Part shown: in pieces, positions 58,851 through 64,000 of the stretch | How positions within the stretch are numbered: position 1 is the stretch's first letter | Layout: every line of letters starts with the position of its first letter | NCBI RefSeq assembly: GCF_021018805.1 | Contig: NC_086283.1 | Coordinates: 61,024,182-61,088,181, forward strand | DNA length: 64,000 nt | Source of the DNA: Prinia subflava | Taxonomy: Eukaryota > Chordata > Aves > Passeriformes > Cisticolidae | Reading direction: 5' to 3' | Notes under the pieces: generated by a model | Database searches by the model: none | What the model was told of the DNA's origin: nothing | Seen by the model: only the letters and a program-made list of their open reading frames with translations | Program-made: the position numbers and the translations under genes

Positions 58851-60675
58851 CTTACAGAAGACAGAGGCTCAGGAAGCAGAACAAAATGACTCTGTCTCAC
58901 TTTTTCATATGTAGCTTATGTATTTACCCAATTTTTAAACACAATTTAACCAATCACATAGTTGTAATGACTATAACTACATTTTGTTTCTGCTGTCTAA
59001 TCAGAATATTGGCAGGATTTCAGTGGCTGCTCTGAGAACTGTTTGTTTAAACAAAAAGTTGTGTTTTCTAAATCCATTTTTGAATCTAAAACCCATGTTT
59101 CTTTTTTTTTTTTCTTTGAAATCACTCAACAGGAATACTAATTCTGAGGGCATGCATTTTTGCAAGCGAATGACGGTATGTGTAAGAAACTCAAGACGGT
59201 ATTGATGAACCTATTCAGAAACTTATTATTAGAATTTCTGGGAAATAAACACTTCCCAGATGATTTTCTTCCCTGATTTATTAAGAATTCATGAAAAATT
59301 TTTCACATTTACTTCCCACACTTCCACATCTTGATATTTTGCTTTGCCTATATCTTTTACAGATGTATCAATGGGACTCTGCATGGAATTTCAAAATGCT
59401 GTTTTCAGACACAGCATTAAATATAGATTATTCACATATTGCTGCTTAAGGAAATAACATACTCATTAGAAGGGTTTAGCAAATCCAGTTAAAATAAGAA
59501 ATGCACAGTGGATCAATGTTATGCAGCTTGTAGCATATATATCTGTCATACATATCTTTCAGCTTCCCAGAAATGGACTGACTATTACAGATGATAAAAC
59601 TGTTGAATTTTTTTTTTTAATTATTGTACTCTTTGCATGCAATTTTCAGTGAGCAAACTCCCCATAATTTGTGGCCTTTCTCTCCAGCCACTCTGGCTGT
59701 GCCTCTCAGTGCTTTGGGAAGAACTAATGTAGAATCTATATCCAGACTGTACATCCTTTGATCTGCTAAAGCTTTTAGTCCTCCCTTCTCCTAGCAACAG
59801 GAATATGAAGGTTCTATACAAAATAAAATGAAATATAATATATTAAATTGATGTATCCTGAAATTTTCCACTTTGCTAACTTTTAATTTTTGCAGAATTT
59901 TTTTCCAAGTTGTTATCAGGGAATGACATGTTTTGTTGGACTGGAGACAATGTATAAGATTGTTTTAGTTGTTAAAATTAAGATAAATACAAGAAACATA
60001 GAAAATTTAGACTGTGGAGCCCATTTATATTAAAGAAAATTTTATTTATTTTCCTGTTTGCTTGCTTTTTCATGCGTTTAAATATTTTGCACATGCATCT
60101 CTAGGCTGTTGAGAAATTACAAGATAAGTAGGATATATGGGTGGGAAGAATCATGCTATTACAGAGCTGATATGCAAGCCTGGCTTGTGTTACCAGACTG
60201 TTGCTGTAGTGCTGTGCACAGCTGAGGATTCTGTGGACTTGTCACGAGGGCCGAAGGCCTTCCAAACCTCAAGTACAGGCTCTCCTCCACATGCCTCACG
60301 TCCCAGCACCTTTCATGAAGAGAGATGTGATGAATGAGGTGCTGGCTGATCTTACGGATTCTCTTAGTAAAGTCCTATAGACTGTGAGGAACTTAAAAGG
60401 CCTCAGGATGCTTTTTTTTTTCTTTTTTTTTTTTCTTTTTAATTTTTAAAAAATTTATTCTTGTTTTTTTTTTAAAGTCATCAAGTGTCCTAGCAAGAGA
60501 GCAACATGGAAAGACAATTTTTTACCACTAAAATGGGGAGATAGGACCTATTAGTTTGCTCATTTTTTTATTGTTGGACAAATAAACCATTTCAAATATA
60601 GCAGGAAAAAAAGCAAGTTTCTTGAATGATTCAAAAAGAAGGACGAAATACTGAGATCTATTTTCTCCTTCCCAC

Positions 60676-60699
60676 CCCCCCCCCCCTTTTTTTTTTTGT
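60676..60699 (+). repeat. C-run followed by T-run
   Basis: About 13-14 cytosines pass directly into 11 thymines, an abrupt pyrimidine homopolymer switch. Confidence 0.9.
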
Positions 60700-62539
60700 T
60701 TCAATACATTTACTCTTGAGTGTGTGTAACTTTTAGTCTATACTACTGCTTTGAATACGTGGTTTCTGCCAGAGTAAGGTGTGAAAATAAGGCACACATT
60801 TTCAAGGGGGTAAAAGAAAATCTCTTAATAATAGCTTTGTCTTGAACTGTAAAGGCAGACATTGTGCTACAAACAGTAAATAGACAACTCGTGCAGCTCA
60901 TAGGTTAGGGATGCCACAGTCCCCACATGCAACAAGTTCATAGCAGCAGATGTTGGAAACTGAGACACTTCATCAAGAACAGTTTTCTCCACACATTACT
61001 TTGGAAACTGAGGCTGCACTTTGTGCTCATCTGGGTTCTGTGGTTTTCAACAACTCCATTACTCTGACATAAGTGACAGTGTCACTTTGTTCTGCTGATG
61101 TACTGATTTTTGTTTTGTGTAAGTACACAGATAAAGCTTTCACATAGTTTATGTTTTTTAATTGTATAAAAGGGCTTGTGATGAAATGTGAGAGGCAAAA
61201 AACCTCCTCATGTCACCATAGAGTAGCTAAGGTCATTCAGATGACAGCAAAGGTTGCTTACAACATATGAAATCCACAATCCTTTTGGAAGGACTCCAAA
61301 GTACAAATATTCACATGAAAATGCTATTCATTGTATGTTTTCTTAACAAACAAGGACACTTTTTCAAGGTCATTTTAGTGGTTATAAGAAGTGATTTTCA
61401 GTCATTTTCAGCTGGAGAGCTAAATATTCTTAAAATCTGATATTTTTTGGATCAATTAATACATTGACTATCCCCCTTCCCTCTCACCAAAAAAAAAGTG
61501 GAAAAACATCAAGACCCAAAAGCTAAGTTAACTCTAGTATTTCCTTGAGGGAAAGGACAAGAAAGAGGGGAATATCAGAGTATTACTATGGCTCTGTTGC
61601 TAAACATTTCGGGGTGTATTTTGCTTTGGTTAGATCACCCTGGTTTCCTGGTTACCTGAATTTTTTGCATCATCCAGAATACCTATTTTGATGGCCCATA
61701 TTGCAAGCAAACAAGCATAAGAGCTGCTTTGTGCTTTCTGAACTTATGAGTACAGTGCAATGATCTTTCTTTCTTACGGAGTCAAACCTAATTTTCTGAT
61801 GGTCATGCCCATGCAATAATTCATCTTCTATAAGGTACCATATACTTTCCATCAGAGGAAAGAAAGTGGCAGACAACTGTATTTAAAAGGCTTATTTATT
61901 TTCTTTCTTGTTAAACTGAAGTGGTAATTTTTTTAACAGTCAGAATAACCTCTCCTTACATTAGGAATGGATAAAATAGGCCCCTGGAGTGGATGTATAA
62001 ATATTTGAATAAATATATATAAACACCTCTATGCTTAAGCTTGTATATGTACATGCATATGCATATAAACACACAGATATAGGCCCAAAAATAAATGGGA
62101 AAGAGAAATGTAATCTGAAGAAGGAAGTTTATAAACAAGCATGTCAAGGGGATTTCAAAGTTCGCAAGGGTGCTGTCAGTTGGAGAGCATGCTGTTATTA
62201 TTCCATATGTGATTTACTGAGGATTAGAAAAATAATCCTGTAATAAGGATTAGGTGCTAAACAACTGAAATGAAAAGAGAGGAAAAATAATCCTGACTGG
62301 CCATTTTTATGTAGATGAGACAACAAGCTGCATCCACACCTGTGGTGTCCCACCCTTAAGGAGAAGCAAGTACCCAAGATTCACAGATGCTCAGGGTTGA
62401 AATTAATGACAAAAATCAGAGGGTCTGCAAAAGCTGGAAAAGTTTTTATTAGTAAATAACACGCTTGGCATCGAAATTGGCTTGTTAGTCCCTGATCCTA
62501 ATATAATCACACAGCAGTAGGTTTTGGATCAAGGACTAG

Positions 62540-62622
62540 GGTGAGAAGTAAGAGAGGCAGAGAGAGAGAGAAATTAAAGAAGGGGAGAGAGAAAAATAAG
62601 AAGGAAAGAAAAAGAGAACAAC
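62540..62622 (+). repeat. Purine-rich (GA/AAG) tract
   Basis: About 80 bases almost entirely A and G, including GAGAGAGAGAGAAA. It gives a basic spurious frame. Confidence 0.88.
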
Positions 62623-64000
62623 AGTCCTGGTTCCATCATAGTTTACAACTGATGAGCTCTCTGGCCTGCACAAAGGTGTTTAACCCAGGAAGGTGTTGCC
62701 CTACCTATTTATGGCTCCCTTCCCCGACACCCTGTTCTTTCTCACAGCTTGTTACTACATTATTGATACATCAATATCTGGCTATTTTTGCCAACAGTCC
62801 TCAGCTAGCAACAGCTGGCTATTGGTGTTTGAGACCTACACATTAGCCCCTTTTCTTTTGGGCTTCTCTAGCCAAAAGCTCTCATGTCTGATCTTCTGCT
62901 GGTCCCTGGACAATCTATATCACATTGTCAGTTTGCAGTTTCATATGGTGATGTATGAAGTGGCTGGAGATTTCCCAGAAGGAAACCCTGCATGTTATTA
63001 AGTTTTAAGTTATTAAGTTTGTTGGTCTGGTTTAGCTCACTTCATTCTTTGCCTTAGATTCATCACTGCACTACTGCATGTACCCTGCAGACTGAGGAAA
63101 TATTTGAGAGATAGGGAGGAAAATGTTGAAGCTTTGTTGTCTCCTCACTCTTGACCTCAGTGGGCTCAAGCCCTCAGTGGGCTCAGGCCCAGCTTCCATT
63201 TCCTGGAGTAGCAGCTTCCTATTTGTCATACATTATACATGGACTTGTAATGTGCCATCCTAATTTCCCTCATCCACTCAGAGAAATTATCCTTTTTTCA
63301 AGTATTTTCTTTTCTAGCAGATGCTTTCATTTGCTTTGATTGCAAACTAAATTTTCTTTGACTGGAGCAATGTCTTTACAAATAACTGTCTTTGAGGACA
63401 TCTCAAACGTTCTGTGTTCTGACTGAAAACTTTACTACTGTCAGCATTTTTCTGAAGCATAAGAAATTTACAGATAGTATTACTAACATCTTTATCTGGA
63501 ATACCTTTAGAAGATATTCCAGTCACATATTATCGAATAACTTTACTCAGATGAAGCTTTTACTTTTATTAAGAGAATTCAAGAACATACCAAGGACTTT
63601 TGGCCCACTTTAAGAGGTTACAGCTCCCTCATGGACTGGGCAAAAGAAGCAAGATAGGATATTGTTAATTATTCATTTAAAAGTCTGTCTTCTACACAGT
63701 GCTGAAGAACGTGATCATTGCAAGGAAGTGTATAAGCAGGGTGAATATATATGTATTCTGACTCTGGAAATCATGCAGCTATCGGTACATCAGGTAATAA
63801 AATCAGATTTTATAAATACAAGAGATTGTATGTTTCCTGCAGGAGGTCATCTAGAAGTCAAGTAGGGGATACTTTGCTTTTTAAGATTGTTATAGTTTTT
63901 CAGATCTTTTACTGAATGTTCTTGAATAAGACTTGAACTGATGAAAGGAAAAAAACTCCAATAACAATATATTACATGAAAAAAAAAAAAAAAAGGTGTG

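Larger units (their letters stand above)
58851..64000. other. Spacer with low-complexity tracts, no recognisable gene
   Basis: Contains T-rich DNA at 60412-60475, a C-run/T-run junction near 60676-60699, a purine-rich (GA) tract at 62540-62622, a possible minus-strand LTR end near 62341 and a poly-A at 63979-63994. No gene is recognised; frames such as 62541-62846 (+) start in the GA tract. Confidence 0.5.

Overview
The window looks like an avian, probably passerine, intergenic or deep intronic stretch. The evidence is seven CR1 LINE pieces with the bird-type 3' tail (ATTCTRTG-like repeats), several endogenous retrovirus (ERV) LTRs whose termini I recognise from songbird genomes, AT-rich DNA full of homopolymer runs, and no intact host gene. 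The species assignment is inference. Transposable elements that I can delimit cover roughly a quarter of the 64 kb.

Layout. 165-1101: 3' piece of a CR1 (+). 3246-5425: an old minus-strand ERV (LTR, primer-binding site, leader, membrane-protein-like ORF) split by a younger plus-strand solo LTR at 3786-4187. 5547-7370: two CR1 pieces (+), the second ending in a 255 bp (TATTC)n array at 7371-7625. 8763-8956: an unidentified coding-exon candidate on the minus strand with a strong splice donor. 14979-19426: the best-preserved element, a 4.4 kb minus-strand provirus with two identical 335 bp LTRs, a perfect 6 bp target duplication, primer-binding site and polypurine tract, but no gag, pol or env that I can recognise. 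Its interior holds a CpG-rich leader and a tandemly duplicated exon-like cassette.

19427-33726 is mostly featureless AT-rich sequence with long poly-A/T runs and one LTR-like fragment near 26.1 kb. 33732-34924 is an ERVL-type solo LTR with a 40 bp minisatellite. 37605-38659 is another solo LTR with a perfect 5 bp target duplication. 45296-46592 is a minus-strand CR1 fragment. 48050-51648 is a decayed LTR followed by a long, nearly complete but broken CR1 (ORF1 esterase motif, ORF2 endonuclease linker and reverse transcriptase). 54060-54266 is a CR1 tail with a 13-unit octamer array, and 58298-58850 is a minus-strand CR1 3' end of the same subfamily.

I see no operon, CRISPR array, rRNA or tRNA gene. 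Nearly all open frames are chance or repeat-derived. The main candidates for something undescribed are the gene-less provirus with its duplicated splice-flanked cassette (14979-19426), and the older ERV whose first ORF after the primer-binding site is a hydrophobic, multi-pass protein rather than a recognisable Gag.
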